Source: Dehalococcoidia bacterium
Lineage (GTDB): Bacteria; Chloroflexota; Dehalococcoidia; Tepidiformales; Tepidiformaceae
Length of the DNA: 46,367 bases
Assembly (NCBI GenBank): GCA_020847985.1
Contig: JADLBC010000057.1
Span: 1-46,367 of the forward strand
Direction: 5' to 3'
Position 1 is the stretch's first letter. The number at the start of each line of letters is the position of its first letter. A program made the position numbers and the translations under genes. Below, piece after piece: positions 7,798-16,204 of this stretch. The notes under the pieces are model-generated. The model worked only from the letters and a program-made list of their open reading frames with translations. It was not told the DNA's origin and did not search any database.

Positions 7798-9630
7798 GTG
7801 CCGCTCGATCGCCGTGCCATGGAACCGGTCCCCACACGCGCGCTCGGCATCGTGCTCATCGCCATCGGCCTGGGCATCGCCGTGGCCGCGGCGCCGGCGG
7901 CGTTCGCGCCGTGGCTGTACGACGACTTCACGCTGATCAAGCAATCGGTCCTGCTGGTGGCAGCGGCGCCCACGCTCGTGGGGCTGGCGCTCACGGGCGA
8001 AGTGCTCCCGCGGCAGCGCGGCCTGCGCATCGCCGTCATGGCGTGGGTCGTGATGCTGGTGCTGTCGATGGCTACGGCGCTCGACGCGCGGGGGAGTGTG
8101 CTCGGCGTGTACCAGTACCGGCAGGGGTTTCTCACCCAGGCGGCGATGGTCGTGCTCTTCCTCGGGGCGCTGCGGCTGGCGGCGGAGGGGCTTCCGCGCT
8201 GGTTCATGGCCGCCGCCGGCACGGGCGTCGCGCTCTGCGTCGCCTACACGCTCGTGCAGGCTGTCGGGGCGGACCCGTTCGACTGGTGGATCGATACCTC
8301 CGACCGCGCGATCGGGACGATCGGGAATGCGAACGAGCTCGCCGCCTACGCGGTCGTGTGGCTCGGGTTCGCGGGCCTGCGGGTGCGCGGCGAGCGGCGA
8401 GCGCTGGCCGTGATGGCGGCACTCGCGGCGGGCGCCGCGTTCGTCGTGCTGGAATCGGAGAGCCGCAGCGGACTGCTGGCGCTGGCAATGATTGTGGTGC
8501 TGATGCCCGTAGCGTGGTGGCTGGCGAAGGCGCCATGGGCGAGGTTCGGGCCACGGGTGGCAGCCCTCGCGGGCGGCATCGCCCTGGGCGCGGCCGCGAG
8601 CTTCGCGACAGGCGGGCTCGATGGGTCGGCCACGCGCATCCAGGCGGGCGTCGCGCGCCAGGAGACGAGCGGGTCGACGCGCATCGAGCTGTGGAAGGGG
8701 ACGGTGGCCACCATCGGCGCGTCGCCGCTCACGGGATTCGGCCCCGATGGGCTCGCGTTGGCCTTCCCCCGGCATCGGCCAGAATTGGACGCCGCGTTCG
8801 ATGACTACGACCTGGTGGCGCAGAGCAGCCACAACTGGGCATTGGACACGATGGCGAACCTTGGCATCCCGGGGTTCGTGGCGCTGACGGCCGTGATGGT
8901 GTTCGCGGCGTGGGGTTCGGTGCGGGAGGGGCGCCGCGGCGCGAGCGTGGACGCGCCCATCACCTGGTGCGCGCTCGCAGGCTATGGGGCGCTGACGATG
9001 GTGAATCCCGTGTCGCTGGCGGCTCAGGCGTGCTTCTTCGTGCTGCTGGGGATCGCGGCGGCGGAACGGGAGCGGGAGCTGCCCCGGCCGGTGAGCCGCA
9101 TTCGCCTGCGCGCGCCCGTGGCGGCGATGACGACGGCGCCCGCCGCACTCGCGCTGCTCTCGATCGCGGCGCTGCAGGTGGCCGCCGACGCCCGCGCCGA
9201 CGATGCCTGGACCGCGACCGCGGAGGGCGACTTCGCCACCGCGGCGGCGAAATACGAAGAAGCCACGAACCTCGTCCCCTTCAGCCGCCGGTATGCGAGC
9301 GAACACGCCTACGCGCTCCTCGCCCGCGGTTCGACGGGCGACACCGAGGCCCTGCGCGCCGCGAACGATGCCTACGCCCGCTTCGATGACCTGTTCGGCA
9401 TGGAATCCGGCGACGCGATCGCCCGGGCGACGGCGCTTATCGGGCTCGGGCGTCCGGAATCGCAGGTTCGCCCCTTCATCGAACGCGCACGCCGCCTGAA
9501 CCCGCATGGCGTGTACATCGATGCCTACACGGCGATTCTCGAAGAGGCCGCGCGCAATGGGGGAACCCTGCGGTATGTGGAGAAGGACCGCTGGGTCGCG
9601 GTCACGCCAAAGCCCTCCGGCGGCAACTGA
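7798..9630 (+). CDS. O-antigen ligase/polymerase-like (Wzy_C) membrane protein with C-terminal repeat region
   Basis: 610 residues. About ten to twelve hydrophobic segments over the first ~450 residues. The Wzy_C/WaaL signature is present: ESESRSGLLALAM and then QSSHNWALDTMANLGIPG, with the conserved His at about residue 345 in the large extracytoplasmic loop. The C-terminal ~150 residues are soluble and helical (DDAWTATAEGDFATAAAKYE, FIERARRLNPHG), like TPR repeats, as in other bacterial ligases of this type. It probably joins an undecaprenyl-linked glycan to an acceptor; the substrate is unknown since no glycosyltransferase is nearby. Start options are ATG 7789, GTG 7798 and ATG 7819; 7798 is chosen from its spacing to TACCAT. 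Confidence 0.75.
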   Translation: MPLDRRAMEPVPTRALGIVLIAIGLGIAVAAAPAAFAPWLYDDFTLIKQSVLLVAAAPTLVGLALTGEVLPRQRGLRIAVMAWVVMLVLSMATALDARGSVLGVYQYRQGFLTQAAMVVLFLGALRLAAEGLPRWFMAAAGTGVALCVAYTLVQAVGADPFDWWIDTSDRAIGTIGNANELAAYAVVWLGFAGLRVRGERRALAVMAALAAGAAFVVLESESRSGLLALAMIVVLMPVAWWLAKAPWARFGPRVAALAGGIALGAAASFATGGLDGSATRIQAGVARQETSGSTRIELWKGTVATIGASPLTGFGPDGLALAFPRHRPELDAAFDDYDLVAQSSHNWALDTMANLGIPGFVALTAVMVFAAWGSVREGRRGASVDAPITWCALAGYGALTMVNPVSLAAQACFFVLLGIAAAERERELPRPVSRIRLRAPVAAMTTAPAALALLSIAALQVAADARADDAWTATAEGDFATAAAKYEEATNLVPFSRRYASEHAYALLARGSTGDTEALRAANDAYARFDDLFGMESGDAIARATALIGLGRPESQVRPFIERARRLNPHGVYIDAYTAILEEAARNGGTLRYVEKDRWVAVTPKPSGGN

Positions 9631-9640
9631 GGGACGCACA

Positions 9641-9668
9641 ACAGCCCGCCGGGGGGATGGCGGGCTGT
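9641..9668. terminator. Bidirectional hairpin terminator
   Basis: Perfect 10-bp stem (ACAGCCCGCC / GGCGGGCTGT) with an 8-nt G-rich loop, placed between the convergent ends of the ligase-like gene (stop 9630) and the chemoreceptor (stop 9694). There is no clear T-run on either side, so it may act as a hairpin barrier or mRNA 3'-end stabiliser. Confidence 0.65.
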
Positions 9669-9693
9669 CGCGCGGCTCGGGGGCTGAGGCCGG

Positions 9694-11319
9694 TCAGGCG
9701 GCTTTCGCGAGCGCCTTCGTGGCGGTGAGGTTGCCCCAGCGGGTGAGGAAATCGCCCATTTCGAGGCTGACGGTCTCGAGCTTCTGGGCGAGGTCGCTGA
9801 CGACCCCGACCTGGGCGGTGACTTCCTCGATGCTGGCCGAAACCTGCTCGGAGGCCGCGGCCGACTCCTCGGAGAAGGCGGTCACGCTGGTGATGGAGCC
9901 GAAGGCGCGTTCGCTGGCGGAGCGCATTTCGCCGGCCAGGTTGTTCATGCGCTCGCCGATGACGCCGACCTTCTCGACGACATCCTTGAGGCTGCGGGCG
10001 CTGCCTTCGATCTCGTCGGAAGCGGCGGCGATGCGGCCGATCTCGGTGGTGACGTCGTTCGCGCTTTCGACGATGCGGTTGAGCGCTTCGCCGGCCTGTT
10101 CGGCGCGGGCGGCGCCGGTTTCGACATCGCGGACGGACGCGTTCATCGCTTTCACGGCGCGGTCCGTGCCCTGCTGAACGGCGGAAATCAGCGCGCCGAT
10201 CTCCTTGGTGGCGACGGCGGTGCGCTCGGCGAGCGAGCGGACGTTCTCAGCGACGACGGCGAAGCCACGGCCCTGCTCCCCGGCGCGGGCGGCCTCGATC
10301 GCGGCGTTGAGCGCGAGAAGGTTCGTCTGGCTGGCGATGTCGTCGATGACCTGGACGATGGCGCCGATCTGCGTGCCGCGCTTGCCCAGTTCCTCGATCT
10401 CGGTGGAGGTGGTGAGCACTGCGCCGCGGATGGTCGCCATCGCATCGACGGTCTGCTGCACGCTCGTCATGCCGTCGTGGGCGGCCTCGAGGGAAGTCGC
10501 GCCCTTTTCGGCTGCGCCGCGGGCGGCCACGGCGACGTTCGCGAGCGAATCACCGACCTGGTCGGCGGCGTCACGCGCGACCTGCACGCTGCCGTACTGC
10601 TCCTCGGCGCCGCTGGCCACGGCGTCGATGGACTCGCTCAGGGTGCGCATCTCGTCGGTGAGGGCGCCCATCTGCATGGTCTGCTCGGTCGCGCCCTTCG
10701 CGATGTCCTGGATAGCGGTGGCGATTTCGCGGCTGGCGATGTGGGCCTGGTTGGCGCCGGTGCGGAGGTCGCCGGAGGACGCTTCGAGGGTCTCGTTCAC
10801 GTTCACGAGGCGGTCGAGAAGCCCCTGGATGTAGGACTCGATGACGAGCGTCATATCGAGCGTGAACGCCTTCTGGAAGGCGAGGATGGTGTCGCGAAGG
10901 GTATCGCCCTTCATCTTCCGCGAGAGCACATCGGTGATCAGCTGGAGGTACATGCCGTAGTTGCCGAGGTTCCAGCGGGGCTCGACGTGGAGGCGGGCAT
11001 GAACGGTGCCGACGATAAGGCGGTGTTCGAAGTAGGCCTCGTCGAACTTCGCCTCAAGCAGCATAAGGAGGTACTGCTTCTGCGTCGCCTCCAGGCGGGC
11101 ACGGCTCGAACCCGCCTCGGCGAGCTTGCCGGTGAAGGCTTCGAACTTCATCGAATGGTCGTAGAACTTGCGCACGATGTCGTCGGCGGCGGGGGCGATG
11201 TGCTTCGCCGCATCGCGGATGAGCTGCGAATCGCGCTCGGTCAGGGTGGTCCAATCAAAGCGAAGCTTGCGGTCTTCCGGAGTGATGCCCAGCCGCTGAA
11301 CGAGAGTAAGAGACGTCAC
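9694..11319 (-). CDS. Globin-coupled sensor methyl-accepting chemotaxis protein (HemAT-like)
   Basis: 541 residues with no transmembrane segment. The N-terminal ~170 residues form a protoglobin domain: [28 protein letters not shown], and the heme-pocket segment [20 protein letters not shown], with the likely proximal His at ~107. The rest is a coiled-coil MCP signalling domain with the tip [20 protein letters not shown] at about 327-346 followed by [20 protein letters not shown]. It should sense O2 or another gas through heme and signal to a CheA/CheW array, but no che genes are in this window. GTG 11319 is preferred to GTG 11331 because AAAGGTGG lies 8 nt upstream of it. The tip reads VAENVR where VAxEVR is usual. 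Confidence 0.88.
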   Translation of the reverse strand: MTSLTLVQRLGITPEDRKLRFDWTTLTERDSQLIRDAAKHIAPAADDIVRKFYDHSMKFEAFTGKLAEAGSSRARLEATQKQYLLMLLEAKFDEAYFEHRLIVGTVHARLHVEPRWNLGNYGMYLQLITDVLSRKMKGDTLRDTILAFQKAFTLDMTLVIESYIQGLLDRLVNVNETLEASSGDLRTGANQAHIASREIATAIQDIAKGATEQTMQMGALTDEMRTLSESIDAVASGAEEQYGSVQVARDAADQVGDSLANVAVAARGAAEKGATSLEAAHDGMTSVQQTVDAMATIRGAVLTTSTEIEELGKRGTQIGAIVQVIDDIASQTNLLALNAAIEAARAGEQGRGFAVVAENVRSLAERTAVATKEIGALISAVQQGTDRAVKAMNASVRDVETGAARAEQAGEALNRIVESANDVTTEIGRIAAASDEIEGSARSLKDVVEKVGVIGERMNNLAGEMRSASERAFGSITSVTAFSEESAAASEQVSASIEEVTAQVGVVSDLAQKLETVSLEMGDFLTRWGNLTATKALAKAA

Positions 11320-11392
11320 GAATGTGTCCACCTTTCGAACGAGTCATCGAAGTGCGCACCGGCGCGTCCACCGCCACCGGACCGTCGCAACC

Positions 11393-11466
11393 GAGGGAAA
11401 ACCCTCACAAAAGGACCATCGGGCTACGGCACCGTTTCGGAGAGACCCGAAAAACGCCAATCTCTC
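11393..11466 (-). other. Structured leader/intergenic region upstream of the globin-coupled receptor
   Basis: The 247 bases between the receptor start (11319) and the exonuclease start (11567) hold two clear inverted repeats: GAGGG-AAAA-CCCTC at 11393-11406 (perfect, written on plus) and GAGAGA...TCTCTC at 11440-11445/11461-11466. A shorter GCGC-CGGT-GCGC hairpin occurs nearer the receptor. On the minus strand they would lie in a 5' leader of the receptor mRNA. No known riboswitch consensus was recognised. Confidence 0.35.
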
Positions 11467-11553
11467 ACCCATTTCTGGCGGCTCCGTGACGGCACGGGTA
11501 CACAGCGGTGGAGAGCGGGGAACGGCAGCGGGGACGGCAGGGAACCGGGCGCT

Positions 11554-11559
11554 CATACT
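11554..11559 (+). promoter_or_regulatory. -10 element for the exonuclease gene
   Basis: CATACT followed by 7 nt and ATG 11567, with no Shine-Dalgarno sequence between. It is a weaker match to TANNNT than the others but has the same spacing. Confidence 0.35.
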
Positions 11560-11566
11560 GGGTGAC

Positions 11567-12568
11567 ATGAATCTGCTCATCGATGGAAACAATCTCGCCT
11601 GGGCCGGGTTTCACGCCCTCCGCAAGGCCATGGAGGCGGAGACCGAGGAGCAGAAAACCCGCGCGGCCCTCCTCGGGCTGACCCAGAGCGTGCTCAACCT
11701 CGCCATCCGCGGGGGCGAGCCGCCGGTCGCCGGGCGGCCACAGGAAGCCGCCGCGTCGCTGGCGGGAAATCCCGTGCGGGCGCTCTCGGTGGCGTTCGAT
11801 GAGGGGCGTCCCCTGCGGCGGCGGACCGTGTACCCGGCGTACCAGCTTGGCCGCGAGAGCAACCCTTCGTTCATGGAGAACGAGCCCGCCGTCCTCGCCG
11901 CCATCGACCAGTTCATCGAACTCGCCGGGCTGCTGCCCGTGACGGTGGCACGCGGCGTGAACACCGAAGCCGACGATCTTATCGCCTGCATGGCCCTGGG
12001 CGCGGATGCGCCGGTGCGCATCGCGAGCACGGACCGCGACTTCCTCCAGCTCGTCGATGAGCGGCTGACGATCTATTCCCCCGTGAAGCGCCTCGTGATT
12101 GGCGTGGCCGAGTTCGCGGAGGCGACGGCGCCCAGGACGGCGGACGGCACACCCATCGCCTTCCCCCGCGAGCGATACCTCGACTATCGCGTGGCCAGCG
12201 GCGATCCCAGCGACGATCTCCCCGGCATCCCCGGGGTGGGCGCCGTGACGGCGGCACGGATGATGGCCGAAGCACCGCTGGATGCGTACCTCGACGACCC
12301 CGGGCTCGCGGGGAGGGCTCTCGGGAGGCGAAACGCGAAGCTGGAGGCGGCGCTGGCCGGGCAGGCGGCGCGCGAAGCGGTGGCCCGGAACCGCGTGCTC
12401 ATGGACCTGCGCCTCGCCGTGAAGCGCTACGACACGATCGACGGCTATCTGCGGCGGGGCTCGTGGGACGAAACGGGGTTCCGCGCGTGGGTTGCGGATG
12501 AGCGCATCGCCGGCCTCGAGATCGAGCCGGCGGTGCGCATCATGGAGGCGCTGGCGAAAGCCGGGTAG
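11567..12568 (+). CDS. Stand-alone 5'-3' exonuclease (FEN/Pol I N-domain family)
   Basis: 333 residues. It starts with LLIDGNNLAWAGFHALR, the first acidic metal site of the PIN-like/FEN nucleases, continues with TEADDLIACMA and ASTDRDFLQLVDE (acidic cluster) and LDYRVASGDPSDDLPGIPGVG, the helix-3-turn/HhH2 DNA-binding segment. Such proteins hydrolyse 5' flaps or duplex 5' ends using two metal ions. The protein ends after the nuclease part and has no polymerase domain, so it is a free-standing version, comparable to Xni/ExoIX or phage T5-type exonucleases rather than PolA. An insertion rich in Gly/Ala/Pro (about residues 49-68) separates the first helices from the rest. Its stop codon directly abuts the stop of the convergent ChaB-like gene. 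Confidence 0.85.
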   Translation: MNLLIDGNNLAWAGFHALRKAMEAETEEQKTRAALLGLTQSVLNLAIRGGEPPVAGRPQEAAASLAGNPVRALSVAFDEGRPLRRRTVYPAYQLGRESNPSFMENEPAVLAAIDQFIELAGLLPVTVARGVNTEADDLIACMALGADAPVRIASTDRDFLQLVDERLTIYSPVKRLVIGVAEFAEATAPRTADGTPIAFPRERYLDYRVASGDPSDDLPGIPGVGAVTAARMMAEAPLDAYLDDPGLAGRALGRRNAKLEAALAGQAAREAVARNRVLMDLRLAVKRYDTIDGYLRRGSWDETGFRAWVADERIAGLEIEPAVRIMEALAKAG

Positions 12569-12916
12569 CTACGAATGGTCGCGGCGAAGGGCCTCGATGA
12601 GCTCCGGTTTCGACATGCTGGAGCGCCCGGGGATGTCGCGTTCGCGGGCACGGTCATAGAGCTCGGCCTTCGTGCGATCCTCAAGCGAACCGCCGCCGCC
12701 GCCCTTTGAGGAGCCGCCGCCGCCGCCGTCTTTCGGGGCCCAGTGGTCGCCTTCCTTGCGGAAGTTGTGCTTGAGCGACGCAAAGGCGACGCGATGGGCG
12801 GATTCGCCCTCGCCGTAGGTTTCGACCGCACTGTCGTGGGTCTTCTTCCAGGTGCGGCGAGCCTTCGCCGGCGAGCGCTTGAGGGTGGATGGGATGTCGT
12901 TTGGTCCGCGTGGCAT
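12569..12916 (-). CDS. ChaB-like protein with Rho N-terminal (SAP-like) domain
   Basis: 115 residues. The N-terminal ~60 residues match the ChaB fold: IPSTLKRSPAKARRTWKKTH, then AHRVAFASLKHNFRK. A Gly/Ser linker (two GGGGG runs at about 64-75) leads to a C-terminal ~40-residue Rho_N/SAP-like motif, KAELYDRARERDIPGRSSMS with KPELIEALRR, which usually binds nucleic acid. ChaB was named as a cation transport regulator, but small ChaB/Rho-N proteins in many bacteria have no proven role. It is basic throughout. The start is ATG 12916. No intergenic space separates its stop from the exonuclease stop. Confidence 0.75.
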   Translation of the reverse strand: MPRGPNDIPSTLKRSPAKARRTWKKTHDSAVETYGEGESAHRVAFASLKHNFRKEGDHWAPKDGGGGGSSKGGGGGSLEDRTKAELYDRARERDIPGRSSMSKPELIEALRRDHS

Positions 12917-12935
12917 GGTCCCAGCGTGGCGCGAG

Positions 12936-12957
12936 CGGCGATCCCATGGGATCGCCG
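12936..12957. promoter_or_regulatory. Perfect 22-bp palindrome upstream of the ChaB-like gene
   Basis: A gapless perfect inverted repeat centred on CCATGG, with half-site CGGCGATCCCA. It sits 19 bp upstream of the ChaB-like start (12916) and 33 bp past the racemase stop (12991). With no loop and no T-run, it looks more like a dimeric-repressor operator than a terminator, although it could fold as a cruciform or hairpin. Confidence 0.45.
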
Positions 12958-12990
12958 ATCGCGCGGAGGGGGTTGCGAAAATGCTGCGGC

Positions 12991-14121
12991 TTAGACCTGC
13001 TTGACCGCGCCCGAGGCGATGAGCGCATCAATGTCCGGGACACCCCAACTCGTGAGGACTTCGCGCGTGTGCTGCCCCGGAGCGGGCGAAGGGCCCATGA
13101 TCTCGGGCTCGGTGCGGCTGAAGCGGGGCGCGGGCGCGGGCTGGACCAGGCCGTTCGCCTCCACGAACGCCTTGCGGGCGACGTTGTGCGGGTGGCGGGC
13201 AGCCTCTTCGATATCGAGCACGGGCGCGAAGCAGACGTCGGTGCCTTCCATCAGGGCCGACCATTCGTCTCGCGTCTTCTCGCGGATGCGAGCCGCGACC
13301 TTCTGCTTCAGTTCGGGCCAGGCCTTCGCGTCGTGCTGGTTGGGGATATCGAGGCCGGTGAGGCGCATGAACTCGGCGTAGAACTGCGGTTCGATGGAGC
13401 CGAAGGAGACGAACTTGCCGTCCTTCGTCTCGTAGGTGTCGTAGTAGTGGGCGCCGGAATCGAGGCCGTTCGTGCCGCGCTCGGGGCTGAAGCCGCCGCC
13501 GTGGCGCATGCCCCAGAACATGGTCATGAGGATGGACGAGCCCTCGGTCATGGCCGCATCGACGACCTGGCCTTTGCCCGATCGGGAGCGCTCCAGGAGC
13601 GCGGCGACGATACCGAAGGCGAGGAACATGCCGCCGCCGCCGAAGTCCCCGACCAGGTTGAGCGGCGGCGTGGGATTCTGGCCCTTGCGGCCGATCGCGT
13701 GCAGGGCACCCGAGAGCGCGATGTAGTTGATGTCGTGGCCCGCGGCCTGGGACATCGGGCCGTCCTGGCCCCAGCCCGTCATGCGGCCGTAGACGAGGCC
13801 CGGGTTGCGGGCGAGGCAGACGTCCGGGCCGAGGCCGAGGCGCTCCATCACGCCCGGGCGGAAGCCTTCCTGGAGCGCGTCCGCCTTTTCCACGAGCTTG
13901 AGGACGGTTTCGACGCCTTCGGGCTGCTTCAGGTCGACCGCGATGCTCTTGCGGCCGCGGCGGGAGATATCCGTGCGAACGCGCGCCGGGTTGGCGGCGG
14001 TGTCGGTGGTGCGGTCGATGCGAATGACCTCGGCCCCCATGTCGGCGAGAAGCATCGCGCAGAAGGGGCCCGGGCCGATGCCCGCAACCTCCAGGACCTT
14101 GAAGCCAGCAAGAGGGCCCAT
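12991..14121 (-). CDS. CaiB/BaiF CoA-transferase family protein, alpha-methylacyl-CoA racemase type
   Basis: 376 residues. Very close in motif to mycobacterial methylacyl-CoA racemase (MCR): [18 protein letters not shown] carries the His of the MCR His126 site, [20 protein letters not shown] carries the Asp156-equivalent, and [11 protein letters not shown] the later Glu. It would interconvert (R)- and (S)-2-methylacyl-CoA esters so that branched chains can enter beta-oxidation, in the cytoplasm. The other possibility is a CoA transferase, which uses an Asp in the same position. ATG 14121 is chosen because GAGG lies 5 nt upstream; an upstream in-frame start adds 7 residues. The acyl-CoA dehydrogenase at 25776 could act in the same kind of pathway. 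Confidence 0.85.
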   Translation of the reverse strand: MGPLAGFKVLEVAGIGPGPFCAMLLADMGAEVIRIDRTTDTAANPARVRTDISRRGRKSIAVDLKQPEGVETVLKLVEKADALQEGFRPGVMERLGLGPDVCLARNPGLVYGRMTGWGQDGPMSQAAGHDINYIALSGALHAIGRKGQNPTPPLNLVGDFGGGGMFLAFGIVAALLERSRSGKGQVVDAAMTEGSSILMTMFWGMRHGGGFSPERGTNGLDSGAHYYDTYETKDGKFVSFGSIEPQFYAEFMRLTGLDIPNQHDAKAWPELKQKVAARIREKTRDEWSALMEGTDVCFAPVLDIEEAARHPHNVARKAFVEANGLVQPAPAPRFSRTEPEIMGPSPAPGQHTREVLTSWGVPDIDALIASGAVKQV

Positions 14122-14183
14122 GTGTGCCTCGAGAGTTCGCACGGGAGCGAACGAAGTCGCGCCCGTGAGCGCGCCGCGATGAA

Positions 14184-14202
14184 GCCTACCCGTTCGTTAG
14201 GC
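14184..14202. promoter_or_regulatory. Inverted repeat upstream of the racemase gene
   Basis: GCCTA at 14184-14188 and TAGGC at 14198-14202, separated by CCCGTTCGT, in the 107-bp space before the racemase start. It may be an operator. On the minus strand the region also has GATACT and TAGGCT hexamers that could serve as -10 elements. Confidence 0.25.
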
Positions 14203-14228
14203 AACCGCAAAGTATCGATTCATGGCCC

Positions 14229-15074
14229 TTAGAAGAGGACGGAGGAGAGTTTCCGCTGGTATTCGCGGGTGACCGCCGATTCGAGCCCGAGGATATCGAA
14301 CACGGCGAGCGCGGCTTTGCGTGCGGCGCCATCGGCGAAAGCGCGGTCCAGCCGGACGGATTCGAGCAGTTCGTCCAGGGCCGGCTCGTACTGTTCGCGG
14401 GCAGCGAGCATCACGCCCCAGCGGTAGCGCGCGCGGGGGTCGCGCGGGTTCGCCGCAGCCTCCGCGCGAAGGTCCTCGTTGGCGTGCTTGCGGGCGAAGC
14501 CATCGAGGAAGATGCGGTGCTTGAGCGCCTTCGCGCGCCGGTCGGCCGGGGCGCGGTCGAGCAGCGTCTCCGCTTCGGCGCTTTCGCCGCGGGCCAGGAG
14601 CATGCGGGCGAGGCCGACAATGGCATCGGTGCTGTTCGGGGCCGTTCGCAGCGCTTCCCGGTAGCGTGCCTCCGCGGCCGCGGGGTCGCTGGCGGCGAGC
14701 GATTCGGCCTCGCGAGCGGCGCGCTCGGCGGGCGAAGGCACGATCTTCTGGAAGAAGGCGCGCACCTGCGGCTCGGGGATGGCGCCGGTGAATTCGTTCA
14801 CGACCTGCCCGCCGCGGAACGCCTTCACCGCGGGGATGCCCTGGATGCGGTACTGCGTGGCCGTGCGCGGGTTCTCATCCGTGTTGAGCTTCACCAGCCG
14901 CACGTCGTCGCCGAACGAGGCCGCGACCCGTTCGATCGTGGGGCCGAGCACGCGGCAGGGGCCGCACCACGGCGCCCAGAAGTCCACTACCACCACACGG
15001 GCGTTGGAGGCGGCGATTACCTCGCTGGCGAAGGTGGCGTCGGTCACGTCGAGTACGGGCGATGGAGCGGTCAC
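14229..15074 (-). CDS. Thioredoxin-TPR protein (CnoX/YbbN-like)
   Basis: 281 residues from GTG 15074, with GGGAGG 5 nt upstream. Residues 1-~108 form a thioredoxin fold with the intact active site WCGPC at 36-40 and the cis-Pro segment IQGIPAVKAF. The C-terminal ~170 residues are Ala/Arg-rich helical repeats like the TPR-type tail of CnoX (ESLAASDPAAAEARYREAL, GLARMLLARGESAEAETLL). CnoX proteins hold unfolded, oxidised clients and pass them to GroEL. Here the CxxC is intact, so redox activity is expected, as in Caulobacter CnoX but unlike the E. coli protein. No groE genes are nearby. There is no signal peptide, so it is cytoplasmic. Confidence 0.88.
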   Translation of the reverse strand: MTAPSPVLDVTDATFASEVIAASNARVVVVDFWAPWCGPCRVLGPTIERVAASFGDDVRLVKLNTDENPRTATQYRIQGIPAVKAFRGGQVVNEFTGAIPEPQVRAFFQKIVPSPAERAAREAESLAASDPAAAEARYREALRTAPNSTDAIVGLARMLLARGESAEAETLLDRAPADRRAKALKHRIFLDGFARKHANEDLRAEAAANPRDPRARYRWGVMLAAREQYEPALDELLESVRLDRAFADGAARKAALAVFDILGLESAVTREYQRKLSSVLF

Positions 15075-15184
15075 CGTGGCCTCCCGGGTGTGCTGTCTGA
15101 GAGCGATCGTAGCGGAAGGGCGGCGGAAGCGGGAACGGGCGCCGCCGGTTGCCCGGCGGCGACGAACGTGAAAAGGTTCGCCCC

Positions 15185-16204
15185 ATGGTGACTCTCAGCG
15201 TGTTGGACCAATCCCCCATCCGGCGCGGCGGCACGGCGGCGCAGGCGCTCCGCGAGACGATCGAGCTGGCACGGCTGACGGACCGGCTCGGTTACCACCG
15301 CTACTGGCTGGCGGAGCACCACGGGAGCGGCGGGCTCGCCTGCAGCTCGCCCGAGGTGATGATCGGGCAGGTGGCGGCGAACACGACCGGCATCCGCGTT
15401 GGTTCCGGCGGGGTGATGCTCACCCACTACAGCCCGCTGAAGGTCGCGGAGAACTTTCGCATGCTGGAAGCGCTCTTCCCGGGGCGGATCGACCTCGGCG
15501 TCGGCCGCGCACCGGGCAGCGATACCCGCACCGACCAGGCGCTCGCCGTGGGCCCGGGGAAGCTCCCGCTGGACCACTACCCGGAACAGCTGATGGACCT
15601 CTACGGGTATCTTTCGGACGACCTCCCGCCGGACCATCCGTTCCGCTCGGTGCACGCGACGCCATCGGTGGAGACGCGGCCCGAGCTGTGGATGCTCGGT
15701 TCGAGCGACGCGAGCGCGCGCTACGCGGCGGAGCTGGGCTGGCCGTTCTGTTTCGCGCACTTCATCAACCCCGAGGGCGGCGAGCGCTGGGTGCGGTGGT
15801 ACCAGCAGTACTACCAGCCTTCGCCCGTGAGCCCCGAACCGCGAGCCAGCATCGGCGTCTCGGTGACCTGCGCGGACACGGACGAAGAAGCCGAACGGCT
15901 GTCGTGGAGCCGCTGGGCGTCGCGCGTGATCGGCAACCGCGGCACGGGTGGCGGGAGCGGGGTAATGGCGCCGGAGGAGGCGATGGCGTTCACCTTCACC
16001 GAACCCGAACGGGACTACATCGAGTTCATGAAAACGCGTTCGGTGCACGGCGGGCCGGCGAAGGTGAAGCGGATGCTGCTGGAGCTCACCGAGCGCTTCA
16101 ACGTGGACGAGGTGGTGGCCGTGACGATCACCTACGACTTCACGGCGCGAAAACGGTCGTACGAACTGCTCGCGGAGGCGTTCGCGCTGGCACCGCGCGC
16201 CTAA
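15185..16204 (+). CDS. LLM-class flavin-dependent oxidoreductase (luciferase-like)
   Basis: 339 residues, bacterial luciferase-like TIM barrel using FMN (or F420). Features of the MsnO8/YhbW branch are present: LSVLDQSPI at the N-terminus, YHRYWLAEHHG, GGVMLTHYSPLKVAENFRML, FPGRIDLGVGRAPG. The C-terminal VKRMLLELTERFNVDEVVAV block also belongs to that branch. The substrate is unknown. ATG 15185 is preferred because AAAAGG lies 8 nt upstream and the conserved fold starts at once. It ends convergently with the ABC gene, the two stops overlapping by 4 bp. Confidence 0.85.
   Translation: MVTLSVLDQSPIRRGGTAAQALRETIELARLTDRLGYHRYWLAEHHGSGGLACSSPEVMIGQVAANTTGIRVGSGGVMLTHYSPLKVAENFRMLEALFPGRIDLGVGRAPGSDTRTDQALAVGPGKLPLDHYPEQLMDLYGYLSDDLPPDHPFRSVHATPSVETRPELWMLGSSDASARYAAELGWPFCFAHFINPEGGERWVRWYQQYYQPSPVSPEPRASIGVSVTCADTDEEAERLSWSRWASRVIGNRGTGGGSGVMAPEEAMAFTFTEPERDYIEFMKTRSVHGGPAKVKRMLLELTERFNVDEVVAVTITYDFTARKRSYELLAEAFALAPRA

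Noticed and set aside
7486..9639. 717-residue open frame on the minus strand opposite the O-antigen ligase-like gene
   Set aside because: Arg/Pro/His-rich sequence without motifs; the plus strand shows a clear Wzy_C protein. A GC-rich antisense shadow.
11340..11470. c-di-GMP-I or glycine riboswitch upstream of the globin-coupled receptor
   Set aside because: Only scattered similarity (GTAGC...CGATGG on minus; GGAGAG and TCTCTC on plus). The conserved GCAAA core of GEMM and the GCCGAAGG-type core of the glycine aptamer are absent.
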